Assembly: GCF_011302915.1 (NCBI RefSeq) | Contig: NZ_CP049872.1 | Span: forward strand, 372,001 to 436,000 | Source of the DNA: Thermomonas sp. HDW16 | Lineage (GTDB): Bacteria; Pseudomonadota; Gammaproteobacteria; Xanthomonadales; Xanthomonadaceae | Direction: 5' to 3' | DNA: 64,000 nt | In this document: positions 11,818 to 19,598 of the stretch, one piece after another | Numbering within the stretch: position 1 is the stretch's first letter | Layout: each line of letters begins with the position of its first letter | Notes under the pieces: generated by a model | What the model was told of the DNA's origin: nothing | What the model saw: the letters and a program-made list of their open reading frames with translations, nothing else | Databases searched by the model: none | Program-made: the position numbers and the translations under genes

Positions 11818-13005
11818 TTATGCGCCGCTGGCAGCGGGCTTGGCGGCGGTGGATGCAGCGGGCTTGGCCTCGCTGCCGCGTTCGGTGGCCTGCACTTCGG
11901 CGCCCGGCTTGATCTTCTGCAGGCCTTCGACGATGACCTTGTCGCCGGCCTTGAGGCCGTCGTCGACCAGCCACTTGTCGCCGATGCTGCGGCTGACCTT
12001 GACCGCGCGCTGTTCCACTTTGCCGTCGGCACCGACCACCATCGCGCTGGCGTTGCCGCGCGGATCACGGGTGATGCCCTGCTGCGGGGCGAGGATCGCG
12101 TTGCGACGTTCGCCGTTGGCGACCTTGGCGCGCACGAACATGCCCGGCAGCAGCATCTGGTCCGGATTCGGCACGATCACCCGCAGCGCCACCGCACCGG
12201 TGCCGGGATCGACCATGGCTTCGGCGAAGCTCAACCGGCCCTGCTGCGGATAGACGCTGCCGTCCTCCAGCACGATGTCCACCGGCACCGCCTCGGTGCC
12301 TTGCAGGTTGCCGGCGGCGATTTCGCGGCGCAGCTGCAGCAGTTCGGTGCTGGACTGGCTGATCTCGACGTACATCGGATCCATGCTCTGGATCACCGCC
12401 AGCGGGGTGGCCTGGCTAGCCGTGACCAGCGCACCGCGGGTCACGCTGGAACGACCGATGCGGCCACTGATCGGCGCGGTGACGCGGGTGAAGCCCAGCG
12501 GCACATTGGCGCCCTGCAAGCCGGCCTGGGCCGAACGCAGGTCTGCCTGCGCTTGGCGCAACGCCGCCTGCGCGTTGTCGTTGTCCTGGCGGCTGACGGC
12601 GTCGATCTTGACCAGCTCGGCGGAGCGCTTGGCATTGAGCTGCGCGGTGACCAAGGTTGCCTGCGTGCGTGCCACGGCGGCTTGCGCGCTGTTGGCGTCG
12701 GCGCGGTAAGACGTCTGGTCCAGTTGGTACAGCGGCTGCCCGGCACGCACGCTGCCGCCCTCGGTGAACAACAGGCGTTCGACGATGCCGCCGACCTGCG
12801 GCCGCACTTCCGCTTCCTGCGAGGCTTCGGCGCGGCCGGCCAGTTCGCGGGTCAGGGTGACGGATTCGGGTTTCAGGGTGACCACGGTGACCGGGGTCGC
12901 GCCTGCCTGTCCCGGAGGAGGGGCATCGCCGCCACAGGCGGCCAGGGCGAGCGTGGAAGCGATCAGGACGGCCGGCAAGACGGCGCGCGAACGTAGGCTG
13001 GGCAT
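11818..13005 (-). CDS. RND efflux periplasmic adaptor (AcrA/MexA-like lipoprotein)
   Basis: 395 residues with a lipoprotein signal (lipobox LAAC, followed by GGD). The domains are in the usual membrane-fusion-protein order: barrel-sandwich start (VRPQVGGIVERLLFTEGGSV), alpha-hairpin with QARTQ-like heptads (about residues 95-165), lipoyl return (GFTRVTAPISGRIG), beta-barrel, and a membrane-proximal domain. It bridges the HAE1 pump and the outer-membrane factor encoded downstream. The C-terminal tail is alanine/lysine-rich low complexity. As first gene of the operon it has a 165-bp upstream region with a candidate promoter and palindromes. Confidence 0.94.
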   Translation of the reverse strand: MPSLRSRAVLPAVLIASTLALAACGGDAPPPGQAGATPVTVVTLKPESVTLTRELAGRAEASQEAEVRPQVGGIVERLLFTEGGSVRAGQPLYQLDQTSYRADANSAQAAVARTQATLVTAQLNAKRSAELVKIDAVSRQDNDNAQAALRQAQADLRSAQAGLQGANVPLGFTRVTAPISGRIGRSSVTRGALVTASQATPLAVIQSMDPMYVEISQSSTELLQLRREIAAGNLQGTEAVPVDIVLEDGSVYPQQGRLSFAEAMVDPGTGAVALRVIVPNPDQMLLPGMFVRAKVANGERRNAILAPQQGITRDPRGNASAMVVGADGKVEQRAVKVSRSIGDKWLVDDGLKAGDKVIVEGLQKIKPGAEVQATERGSEAKPAASTAAKPAASGA

Positions 13006-13055
13006 GGGAAAACTCGGCGTCTAGGACGAAATTGAAGGGGTCGACGGACGATATG

Positions 13056-13104
13056 CCAACCCGGTTGGAGCGCAAAGAGTGAACGATCATTCTTTTTTTG
13101 TCAA
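13056..13104 (-). promoter_or_regulatory. Candidate promoter and operators of the RND operon
   Basis: On the minus strand a perfect TTGACA (13099-13104) stands 17 bases from a weak -10 candidate CACTCT (13076-13081). The spacer holds an imperfect palindrome, GAACGATCATTC on the plus strand (13081-13092, mismatched at one symmetric pair). Downstream of the presumed start is a second, perfect palindrome CCAACC-C-GGTTGG (13056-13068). Either is a plausible site for the TetR regulator at the end of the operon. The -35 is good and the -10 poor, as expected for a repressible or activator-aided promoter. Confidence 0.5.
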
Positions 13105-13170
13105 CGCCCACGGCCAAAACGAATCCGCCGGCCTGAAGACCTGCGATCAGTGGTCGGGAGTCGGCACCGA

Positions 13171-14226
13171 CTAGCGGTCGTACTGCGGCTGCGCTGCAAG
13201 GAAAGCGCGCAACGATGCCGGTTTGATCGGTTTGGTGAGTACCCGGTAACCGCGTCCACGTGCGGCGAGTTTCAGCGCATCGCTGCCGTCGCCGGTCAGC
13301 AAGGCGCCGGGTAATGCCTTGCCAGCGGCCGCGCGCAGTGCATCGAGCGCCTCCAGGCCATCCATGCGGTCGTGCAGGTGGTAATCGACAAGCAGTACTT
13401 GCGGCGCTGAGGACATCGCAGCCAATGCTTCGTCCACGGTCGCCGCGAGGGATGCGCGCACGCCCCAGCGGGCGAGCAAGGCCTGCATGCCGGCGAGGAT
13501 CTCGCGATCGTTGTCCAGGCACAGCACGTGCAGGCCATGCAGGCTGTCGTCCCGTGCGGATTGCGATTCGCGTTCCCGCGGAGCGGCCAATACGGCGTTG
13601 GCCAGCGGCACGCGGATCGCGAACACGCTGCCGCGGCCGACCTGCGACTGCACCGACAGCGGGTGTGCCAGCACGTGCGAAATGCGTTGGCAGATCGACA
13701 AGCCCAACCCCAGTCCGCGTTCGCCGCGATCGCCCGGCTGGTCGTAGCGATGGAACTCCTCGAAGATCTGCTGCAAGTGCGCGGGTGGGATGCCGGGGCC
13801 GGTATCCCACACTTCCAGCGCGATGCCATCGCCGCGCCTGCGCGCCGCCAACAGCACGCCACCGGTTTGCGTGTAGCGCAGCGCATTGCCGATGAAGTTC
13901 TGCAGGGCGCGGCGCAGCAGGCGGCGATCGCTGCGGATCGGCATGGGTCTTGGCGCATGCACGCGCAGGGCGAGACCGCGTTGCGCGGCGGTGGGCGCGT
14001 ACTGCGCGGCGAGATCGCGCAGCAAATCCGCTGCATCGAAGTCGACCACGTGCGGTTGCAGCACACCGGCGTCGAGGCGCGAAACATCCAGCAGCCCATC
14101 CAGCAATTCCTCGGCCGCGCGCAGCGAGGCATCCACGCGCGTGGCAAGCCGTGCTTGTTCGGCCGAGTTGTCGCTCTCGCGCAGTGCAGACGCGAACAGT
14201 CGCGCGGCGTTCAACGGCTGCAGCAC
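13171..14226 (-). CDS. C-terminal part of CrbS-like kinase: HATPase and receiver domains
   Basis: This is the longest independent frame after the amber codon. It opens at a GTG that is the Val of the H-box ISHDVLQPLN, so a protein made from it would lack the phospho-accepting His. The ATPase domain has the N-box (NFIGNALRYTQTGG), DTGPGIPP and GLGLGLS motifs. The C-terminal receiver has the acceptor Asp in VLLVDYHLHD, TGDGS and a conserved Lys (LTKPIKP). Everything is well preserved, which suggests the interruption is recent, an assembly or sequencing error, or suppressed. The stop at 13171 is 165 bases upstream of the RND adaptor start. Confidence 0.6.
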   Translation of the reverse strand: MLQPLNAARLFASALRESDNSAEQARLATRVDASLRAAEELLDGLLDVSRLDAGVLQPHVVDFDAADLLRDLAAQYAPTAAQRGLALRVHAPRPMPIRSDRRLLRRALQNFIGNALRYTQTGGVLLAARRRGDGIALEVWDTGPGIPPAHLQQIFEEFHRYDQPGDRGERGLGLGLSICQRISHVLAHPLSVQSQVGRGSVFAIRVPLANAVLAAPRERESQSARDDSLHGLHVLCLDNDREILAGMQALLARWGVRASLAATVDEALAAMSSAPQVLLVDYHLHDRMDGLEALDALRAAAGKALPGALLTGDGSDALKLAARGRGYRVLTKPIKPASLRAFLAAQPQYDR

Positions 14227-14304
14227 ATCGTGGCTGATCGCGGCCAGGAACCGCGTCTTGCTCTGCTGCGCGGCCTCGGCTTCGCGCGTGCGTTGCTCGA
14301 CGCG

Positions 14305-16602
14305 CTATTCAAGGGTCTCATTGACTTCGCGCAGTTCGCTTTCAACGCGCTTGTAGTCGGTGATGTCGCTGTAGCTGGTGACGTAGCCACCACCCGGCAA
14401 CGCACGGCCGAGCAATTCGATCACCTGGCCGTTGGCGCGCACGCGTTCGAACACATGCGGCGTGCCGGCGCGCAGATGTTCCAGCCGGCGTTCGACCTGC
14501 GCCTCGATTTCGCCCGCGCCCATTTCACCCCGCTCGGCATTCCAGCGCAGCAGGTCGGCGACCGGGCGACCGACGTAGAGCATCCCGTCGGGATAATCGA
14601 ACAGCTCCTGGTAGCGGCGGTTCCACGCCACCAGCCGCATCTGGGCATCGACCACGCTGACGCCCTGGCTGATGTTTTCCAGCGTGCTCGACAGCACTTC
14701 GCGATTGAAGCGCAGCTCCTGGCTGGCTTCGTCGAGCAGCGAGACCACCTCGCCCAGCTCCATGCCGGAACCACGCAGCGCCGAGGTCAGTGTCAATCGG
14801 GCAGACGCCGCGCCGATCGCCGAGGCCAGCAGGCGTTCGGTGAATTGCAGCAAGGCGCGATCCGCTGGCGCATCGGCCGCGAACGTGCGTTCGCTCTGTC
14901 GTGCGTATTCGGCGAAGGCGCGCTGTGCATGGCGTTCGCCGAGGATGCGTTCGGCCAGCGCCAGCAGCTCGCCGGCGCGCACGTTCCACGCACCACCACC
15001 GGGCACCAACGGTTGTCGCTGCGAGTAGGGGTCGAGGAAGGGGGCTGCCAGCAACTGATCCTGCAGGCGCGGGCGATAGCGCATCGACATGAACACGAAG
15101 GTGCCGATGTTGATCAGCAGCGACCAGAACACGCCATGGGTCAGCGTGTCCCAGCCTTGCATGCCGAACAGCTGGTGCGGACGCAGTACGCCGATGCCGA
15201 ACGGGCCGCTCTCGACCCAATCGGCACCCAACCAACCACCGCGCGACAACTCCGGCAACAGCAGGGTATAGGCCCACAGCAACGCACCCGCAAGCAGGCC
15301 GGCGAACGCGCCGGCACGACTGGCGCCACGCCAGTACAGGCCGCCGATCAGGGCGGGCGCGAATTGGGCGACCGCGGCGAACGCGAGCAGGCCATGCCGC
15401 GCCAAGCTGTCGCTGCCGACCGCCCCGCGGTGGTAGGCATAGGCCAGCATCGCGATGGCGGCAATGGTCGCGCGGCGCACCCACAACACCGGGCGGTCGA
15501 TCGCTTCGTCGTGGCGCAGCACGCCGCTGCGCAACAGCAGCGGCATGACGATGTCGTTGCTGACCATGGTCGACAGCGCCACGCTGGACACGATCACCAT
15601 GCCGGTCGCGGCGGAAAAACCGCCGATATAGGCGAACAGCGCCAGCGATTCGCGATCCAGCGCCAGCGGCAGTGCAAGCACATAGGTGTCCGGGGAGACG
15701 CCACTGGCAGCCAGCTGGTCGGTGCCGGCCAGGGTGATCGGCAGCACGAACAGCGAGACCAGCACCAGGTAGCCGCCGAACAACCAGCGCGCCGGTCGCA
15801 GGTCGCCGGCGTCCTGGCACTCGACCACGCCGACGTGGAACTGGCGTGGCAGGCAGAGGATCGCGGTGAAGGCGATCAAGGTTTGCGCCACGAAACTGCC
15901 GGGCAGGCCTTGTGCGCCAACGGTGGTCGCGGCCTGCAGCACGCGGTCGACGGTATCGCCCGTACCCGGCAGGTGCAGCATGGCGAACAGGCCGATGGCG
16001 ATGAAGGCCAGCAGCTTGACCAGCGATTCCAGCGCCACCGCCAGCACCATGCCGCGATGGTGTTCGGTGGCGTCGATCTGGCGCGTGCCGAACAGGATCG
16101 CGAACAACGCGAGCAGCACGGCAACGTACAGGGCGGGATCGCCCAGCGTGCCATCGGTACGGCCGGGCGCCAGCACATCCACGCTCATCGCTACCGCCTT
16201 GAACTGCAGCGCGATGTAGGGCACGGCCGCGATCACCGCAACCGCTGCCACCAACGCGGCCAGCCCGGGTGCGCGCCCGTAGCGCGAGGACAGGAAGTCG
16301 GCAATCGAGACGATGCGCTGTTCGCCGGAGATCAGCACCAGCCGCTCCAGCATCCGCCAGCCGAACAGCATCACCAGCAGCGGGCCCAGGTAGATCGGCA
16401 GGAAGGCCAGGCCATCGCGCGCCGCGGTGCCGACCGCGCCGTAGAACGTCCACGACGAGCAATACACCGCCAAGGCCAATGCATAGACCAGCGGGCGCAG
16501 TTTCGAACCCACCGGCGCGCGCTGGTCGCCCGCGTACGCCACCGCGAACAGCAGGCAGACATAGCCGGCAGAGACCAACAGCAACACCCAGCCCGGGATC
16601 AC
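14305..16602 (-). CDS. N-terminal part of CrbS-like sensor: SLC5 transporter-like domain plus PAS
   Basis: 765 residues from a GTG start at 16602 (MIPGWVLLLV). Roughly residues 1-510 are a multi-helix sodium:solute symporter (SLC5) fold, including VAVIAAVPYIALQFKAV and GFSAATGMVIVSSVALST. A helical linker region near residues 540-630 fits the STAC-type segment. A PAS domain follows (ENISQGVSVVDAQMRLVAWN through GGGYVTSYSDITDYK). Translation ends at the amber codon directly before the coiled linker to the kinase core. Without readthrough, this product would be a membrane sensor or transporter that cannot phosphorylate anything. The rpmG terminator lies upstream, so the gene has its own transcription start. 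Confidence 0.8.
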   Translation of the reverse strand: MIPGWVLLLVSAGYVCLLFAVAYAGDQRAPVGSKLRPLVYALALAVYCSSWTFYGAVGTAARDGLAFLPIYLGPLLVMLFGWRMLERLVLISGEQRIVSIADFLSSRYGRAPGLAALVAAVAVIAAVPYIALQFKAVAMSVDVLAPGRTDGTLGDPALYVAVLLALFAILFGTRQIDATEHHRGMVLAVALESLVKLLAFIAIGLFAMLHLPGTGDTVDRVLQAATTVGAQGLPGSFVAQTLIAFTAILCLPRQFHVGVVECQDAGDLRPARWLFGGYLVLVSLFVLPITLAGTDQLAASGVSPDTYVLALPLALDRESLALFAYIGGFSAATGMVIVSSVALSTMVSNDIVMPLLLRSGVLRHDEAIDRPVLWVRRATIAAIAMLAYAYHRGAVGSDSLARHGLLAFAAVAQFAPALIGGLYWRGASRAGAFAGLLAGALLWAYTLLLPELSRGGWLGADWVESGPFGIGVLRPHQLFGMQGWDTLTHGVFWSLLINIGTFVFMSMRYRPRLQDQLLAAPFLDPYSQRQPLVPGGGAWNVRAGELLALAERILGERHAQRAFAEYARQSERTFAADAPADRALLQFTERLLASAIGAASARLTLTSALRGSGMELGEVVSLLDEASQELRFNREVLSSTLENISQGVSVVDAQMRLVAWNRRYQELFDYPDGMLYVGRPVADLLRWNAERGEMGAGEIEAQVERRLEHLRAGTPHVFERVRANGQVIELLGRALPGGGYVTSYSDITDYKRVESELREVNETLE

Positions 16603-16652
16603 GGCATCAGCACTCCGCTTGCGCGATGGCTGAGTGTCGCGGTCGCGCGCGC

Positions 16653-16680
16653 AAAAAGAAACCCGCCTTTCGGCGGGTTC
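16653..16680 (-). terminator. Rho-independent terminator after rpmB-rpmG
   Basis: On the minus strand AACCCGCC (complement of 16672-16679) pairs with GGCGGGTT (complement of 16660-16667) around a four-base loop, followed by TCTTTTTGC. It sits 28 bases past the rpmG stop and before the kinase gene. Confidence 0.85.
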
Positions 16681-16707
16681 CTGTGTGCATCCGACAATGC
16701 GGAAGGC

Positions 16708-16872
16708 TTACTTGATCTTGCCTTCCTTGTACGGAACATGCTTGCGCACGACGGGGTCGTACTTGCTGACCTCCATCTTGTTCGGCGTGTTCTTCTTGTT
16801 CTTGTCAGTGGTGTAGAAGTGGCCGGTGCCGGCCGAGGAGATCAGACGAATCTTGTCGCGCTTGCTTGCCAT
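16708..16872 (-). CDS. rpmG: 50S ribosomal protein L33
   Basis: 54 residues, beginning [20 protein letters not shown] and ending KEGKIK, full-length for bacterial L33 (54-55 residues). It belongs to the large ribosomal subunit near the E site. There are no CxxC pairs, so this is the zinc-independent (C-minus) form, which remains functional under zinc limitation. The start at 16872 has AGGAGA upstream in the 12-base gap after rpmB. A terminator follows. The frame is too short for a 60-residue ORF cut-off and was read directly. Confidence 0.97.
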   Translation of the reverse strand: MASKRDKIRLISSAGTGHFYTTDKNKKNTPNKMEVSKYDPVVRKHVPYKEGKIK

Positions 16873-16884
16873 GGTGTGATCTCC

Positions 16885-17121
16885 TTAGACCTTCTCGCCC
16901 TGCTTGCGCAGGTCGGCCAGGACGGCGTCGATGCCGTTCTTATCGATGGTACGCAGGGCCGCGGCGGAAACGCGGAGCTTGACCCAACGGTTCTCGGAAG
17001 CGACCCAGAAACGGCGCTCGTGGAGGTTGGGCATGAAGCGGCGACGGGTCTTGCGATTGGAATGCGAGACGTTGTTGCCGGAGATCGTACGCTTGCCGGT
17101 AACTTGGCAGACTTTGGACAC
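16885..17121 (-). CDS. rpmB: 50S ribosomal protein L28
   Basis: 78 residues, the same as E. coli L28. The start is a GTG at 17121 ([19 protein letters not shown]) with GAGGTG seven bases upstream; the longer open frame above it is untranslated leader. Recognisable features are the basic core [19 protein letters not shown] and the C-terminus [10 protein letters not shown]. It is first in the conserved rpmB-rpmG pair and is served by a strong promoter about 185 bases upstream, leaving a long leader. Confidence 0.97.
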   Translation of the reverse strand: MSKVCQVTGKRTISGNNVSHSNRKTRRRFMPNLHERRFWVASENRWVKLRVSAAALRTIDKNGIDAVLADLRKQGEKV

Positions 17122-17432
17122 TGTGCACCTCGATGGTGTTTGGTTGTCGCCCGTAGCCCGGGAGACGGCGGCCCCGCCACGCTCCCCGGAGGGTTTGCGG
17201 CACACGAAACGGGAGGTTGTGACGCTGCCAATGGCGGGCCGGATTCGTGTTCCGGGCCCGCCCGGAACCAGCCAGAAGGCGGTGCCGGACGCAGCGAGCC
17301 GCGCATTATGCGGATAAATGCCTTTGCAGGCAAGTACTTGGCGGGTTCTTGCCTTGCCGAGGCCGGCGGGAATTCGCTACGCGGCTCTAAATGCCGTTAC
17401 GCGAACACCCGCCGCCCTCGACAAATGGGGTT
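17122..17432. other. Intergenic region between rpmB and the DUF885 gene: leader and promoter, no gene
   Basis: 311 bases with no supportable coding frame. It holds the rpmB promoter near 17305-17333 and a G+C-rich leader of about 175 bases that could fold (for example around 17225-17270), which may be a site for autoregulation, though I see no recognised ribosomal-protein-binding element. The part from 17334 to 17432 carries no identifiable signal. Confidence 0.5.
17305..17333 (-). promoter_or_regulatory. Promoter of rpmB-rpmG
   Basis: On the minus strand TTGCCT (17328-17333) and CATAAT (17305-17310) are separated by exactly 17 bases, matching the sigma-70 consensus at four and five of six positions. 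Transcription would start near 17298, giving a leader of about 175 bases before the GTG of rpmB. Confidence 0.65.
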
Positions 17433-19199
17433 TCAAGGCGCCTTGGACTTTACCCCGGCGATATACGCCCGGATCTGCGATTCCAGTACCGGCAGCGGCA
17501 CCGAGCCTTGCGACAGCACGGCATCGTGGAAGGCGCGCACGTCGAACTTCGGCCCCAGCGCGGCTTCCGCCTCGTGGCGCAGGCGCATGATGGTGATCTC
17601 ACCCAGCTTGTAGCTCAGGGCTTGCCCGGGCCAGCTGATGTAACGGTCGACCTCGGTGGTGACCTCGTGCTCGGACAGGGCGGTGTTGTCGCGCAGGTAG
17701 GCCAGCGCCTGGTCGCGGGTCCAGCCCTTGGCGTGGACGCCGGTGTCGATCACCAGCCGGCAGGCGCGCCACATCGCGTAAGTCAGGCGGCCGAAATCCT
17801 CGTATGGGGTTTCGTAGATGCCCATTTCCTTGCCCAGCCATTCCGAATACAGGCCCCAGCCCTCGCCATAGGCGCTGATGTAGTCCTTGCGGAAATCCGG
17901 CACGTCGCCCTGTTCGCGCACCAGCGAGCCTTGCAACGAGTGGCCGGGCGAGGATTCGTGCAGGGTCAGGGCCGGCAAGTTGTACAGCGGGCGGCTCGGC
18001 AGGTTGTAGGTGTTCAGCCAATAGGTGCTGGCGCCGCCGCGGCCGGCGGTCCAGAACGGGGCGATATCCGGCGGCACCGGCACGATGGCGAAGCGGCCGC
18101 GCGGCAGGGTGCCGATGAGCTTGCCGACCTCACCATCCACGCGCTTGGAAATCCACGCAGCGCGGTTGAGCAGTTCCTGCGGCGTCTTCGCGTAGAACTG
18201 CGGATCGCTGCGCAGGAAAGCGAGGAAATCCGCGAAGCGCGTTTGCGGTGAATTCCCCTTGAAGCCGACCTTGTCGATGATGGCGTCCATCTCCGCACGG
18301 ATCGACGCGACTTCCTGCAGGCCGATGGCGTGGATCTCGTTGGGCGAAAGATCCAGCGTGGTGTATTTGCGGATCTGCTCGCGATACCAGGCTTCGCCGT
18401 CCGGCATCGCCTCGGCGGCGAGTGTGGTGCGCGCCTTCGGCATGTACTCGCTGCGGAAGAACACCAGCAGCTTGGCGAAGGCAGGCACCACCGCATCGCG
18501 GATCGCCGCGCGGCCTTCGGCGCGCAATATTTCCTGTTCGGCAGCCGGGATGGTGGCCGGCATCTTGCGATACGGGTCGTAGAAGTTGGAGGCATCGATG
18601 TCCTTCAACTCGGCGACCATCGCAATCGATACGTCGCGTCCGTCCAGTACGGCGCGAGGCACTGAGAATCCACGTGCCAGGCCGGCGCGCATGTTCGCCG
18701 TCTGCTGGTCGAAATAACGCGGCACGTCGCGCAGGCGCGCGGCATAGGCGCGATATGCCTGTGCATCGCGCAGGTCGGCACGCGCCATGAAACCGAGGTC
18801 CGACCAGAACGAACTGTCCGCGTTGAACGGCATCTCGTAGTCGTGGAAGCGGATTTCCGCCGCCATGTGCTCGATCTGCGGGCGATACACGGCGTAGTTG
18901 ACCTTGTTCGCGGCGGACAACTTGCCGGCATCGACGCCGTCGAGTTTCTTCAGCACGCCATCCAGATACGCGAGCCGTTTTGTTTGCGCCTCGGCACCGA
19001 CATCGGCCAGCGTGGTCGCCGGCTTGCGTGCGCTGTTGTCGCTGTCTTCGTCGTAGCCAGACGCCTGTTGCATGCGCCAATTCCACTCCGCCTTGTAGAT
19101 GGCTTCGAAGGCCTTGTCGGCCGCGTTCGGGGCGGCTGGTGCCGCGGCCTGCGCGGCGATCGGCAGCAGCAGGCAGCAGGCGAGGACGAAGGATTTCAC
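17433..19199 (-). CDS. Exported DUF885 family protein (putative metallopeptidase)
   Basis: 588 residues from a GTG at 19199, chosen because it begins a clean signal peptide (MKSFVLACCLLLPIAAQA, cleavage after AQA). The 13 extra residues of the longest frame would bury that signal. DUF885 proteins are all-helical, usually 570-620 residues, and carry a gluzincin-like HESSPGH motif, here at residues 414-420, consistent with a zinc peptidase. Other conserved blocks are ISAYGEGWGLYSEWLGKEMG and MWRACRLVIDTGVH. The likely place is the periplasm or outside the cell. It is last in a minus-strand run of genes, 51 bases after the LAB_N-like gene. Biochemical activity of the family is poorly known, so peptidase is a family-level inference. 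Confidence 0.85.
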   Translation of the reverse strand: MKSFVLACCLLLPIAAQAAAPAAPNAADKAFEAIYKAEWNWRMQQASGYDEDSDNSARKPATTLADVGAEAQTKRLAYLDGVLKKLDGVDAGKLSAANKVNYAVYRPQIEHMAAEIRFHDYEMPFNADSSFWSDLGFMARADLRDAQAYRAYAARLRDVPRYFDQQTANMRAGLARGFSVPRAVLDGRDVSIAMVAELKDIDASNFYDPYRKMPATIPAAEQEILRAEGRAAIRDAVVPAFAKLLVFFRSEYMPKARTTLAAEAMPDGEAWYREQIRKYTTLDLSPNEIHAIGLQEVASIRAEMDAIIDKVGFKGNSPQTRFADFLAFLRSDPQFYAKTPQELLNRAAWISKRVDGEVGKLIGTLPRGRFAIVPVPPDIAPFWTAGRGGASTYWLNTYNLPSRPLYNLPALTLHESSPGHSLQGSLVREQGDVPDFRKDYISAYGEGWGLYSEWLGKEMGIYETPYEDFGRLTYAMWRACRLVIDTGVHAKGWTRDQALAYLRDNTALSEHEVTTEVDRYISWPGQALSYKLGEITIMRLRHEAEAALGPKFDVRAFHDAVLSQGSVPLPVLESQIRAYIAGVKSKAP

Positions 19200-19250
19200 G
19201 TGGCGGCATCCGGCATGAAAGTCGCCGGATCGTAGCATCGCGCTATCGAT

Positions 19251-19598
19251 TCAATGGTCGTTGCGGTCGCGATGCCAGCCGCGATGCTTGATGTCCAGGT
19301 ACAGGCTGTAGCAGGCGGTGAAGCTGGGGAACAGGTTCTGCAGGATGCCGACCGCGTCGTTCTTGCCGAAGATGAAGTAGCTCAGCGTCATCAGGCTGCC
19401 GATGATGCTCATGTACCAGAACGCGCGCGGGATCACTGGTTTGCCGTAGCGCTTGCTGGCGATGAACTGCACCAGCCAGCGGCCGCCGAACATCAGCGCG
19501 CCGACCAGGCCGATCAGCTTCCATGGGCTCATGTGGATGCCGGTCCATACCAGCCACGGAATGGGCGTGTCCATGAAGCCCACTGCGGGGTCGATCAT
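19251..19598 (-). CDS. Lipid-A-disaccharide-synthase N-terminal-like (LAB_N) membrane protein
   Basis: 115 residues. The start ATG at 19598 shares one base with the stop of the upstream glycosyltransferase (TGATG), so the two are translationally coupled. Three or four hydrophobic segments are visible (WKLIGLVGALMFGGRWLVQF, FWYMSIIGSLMTLSYFIF, LQNLFPSFTACYSLYL). The pattern, including the paired Arg-Trp and the FGKNDAVGI turn, is the LAB_N domain found alone beside DPM1-like glycosyltransferases. The role is probably in modifying lipid A or another undecaprenyl-linked sugar, by association. The longer frame reaching 19910 overlaps the GT gene and is not real. Confidence 0.85.
   Translation of the reverse strand: MIDPAVGFMDTPIPWLVWTGIHMSPWKLIGLVGALMFGGRWLVQFIASKRYGKPVIPRAFWYMSIIGSLMTLSYFIFGKNDAVGILQNLFPSFTACYSLYLDIKHRGWHRDRNDH

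Larger units (their letters stand above)
13171..16602 (-). pseudogene. CrbS-like SLC5-STAC-PAS hybrid histidine kinase interrupted by an in-frame amber stop
   Basis: One continuous frame of 1144 codons encodes a complete hybrid sensor kinase except for TAG at 14305-14307. The sequence around it reads LE-stop-RVEQRT, where LEQRVEQRT is the usual linker of this kinase family, so a single C-to-T change of a Gln CAG codon explains the interruption. Upstream: sodium/solute symporter-like domain and PAS. Downstream: H-box ISHDVLQPLN, ATPase domain and receiver, all intact. In family members such as CrbS this kinase phosphorylates CrbR to induce acs. A sequencing error, a genuine nonsense mutation or readthrough are all possible. 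The two halves are listed separately. Confidence 0.75.

Noticed and set aside
9373..12996. 1207-codon open frame opposite the RND pump and adaptor
   Set aside because: Antisense to fully conserved AcrB/AcrA-type proteins; extremely rich in His, Arg, Asp and Gln with no domain.
13528..17613. 1361-codon open frame on the plus strand opposite the sensor kinase
   Set aside because: It is antisense to conserved SLC5/PAS/kinase domains and to rpmB and rpmG; the composition (His/Arg/Gln-rich) is that of a high-GC shadow frame.
17433..19199. DUF885 gene as pseudogene because of its GTG start
   Set aside because: The frame is intact, with a good signal peptide and conserved HESSPGH; GTG starts are frequent in this genome.
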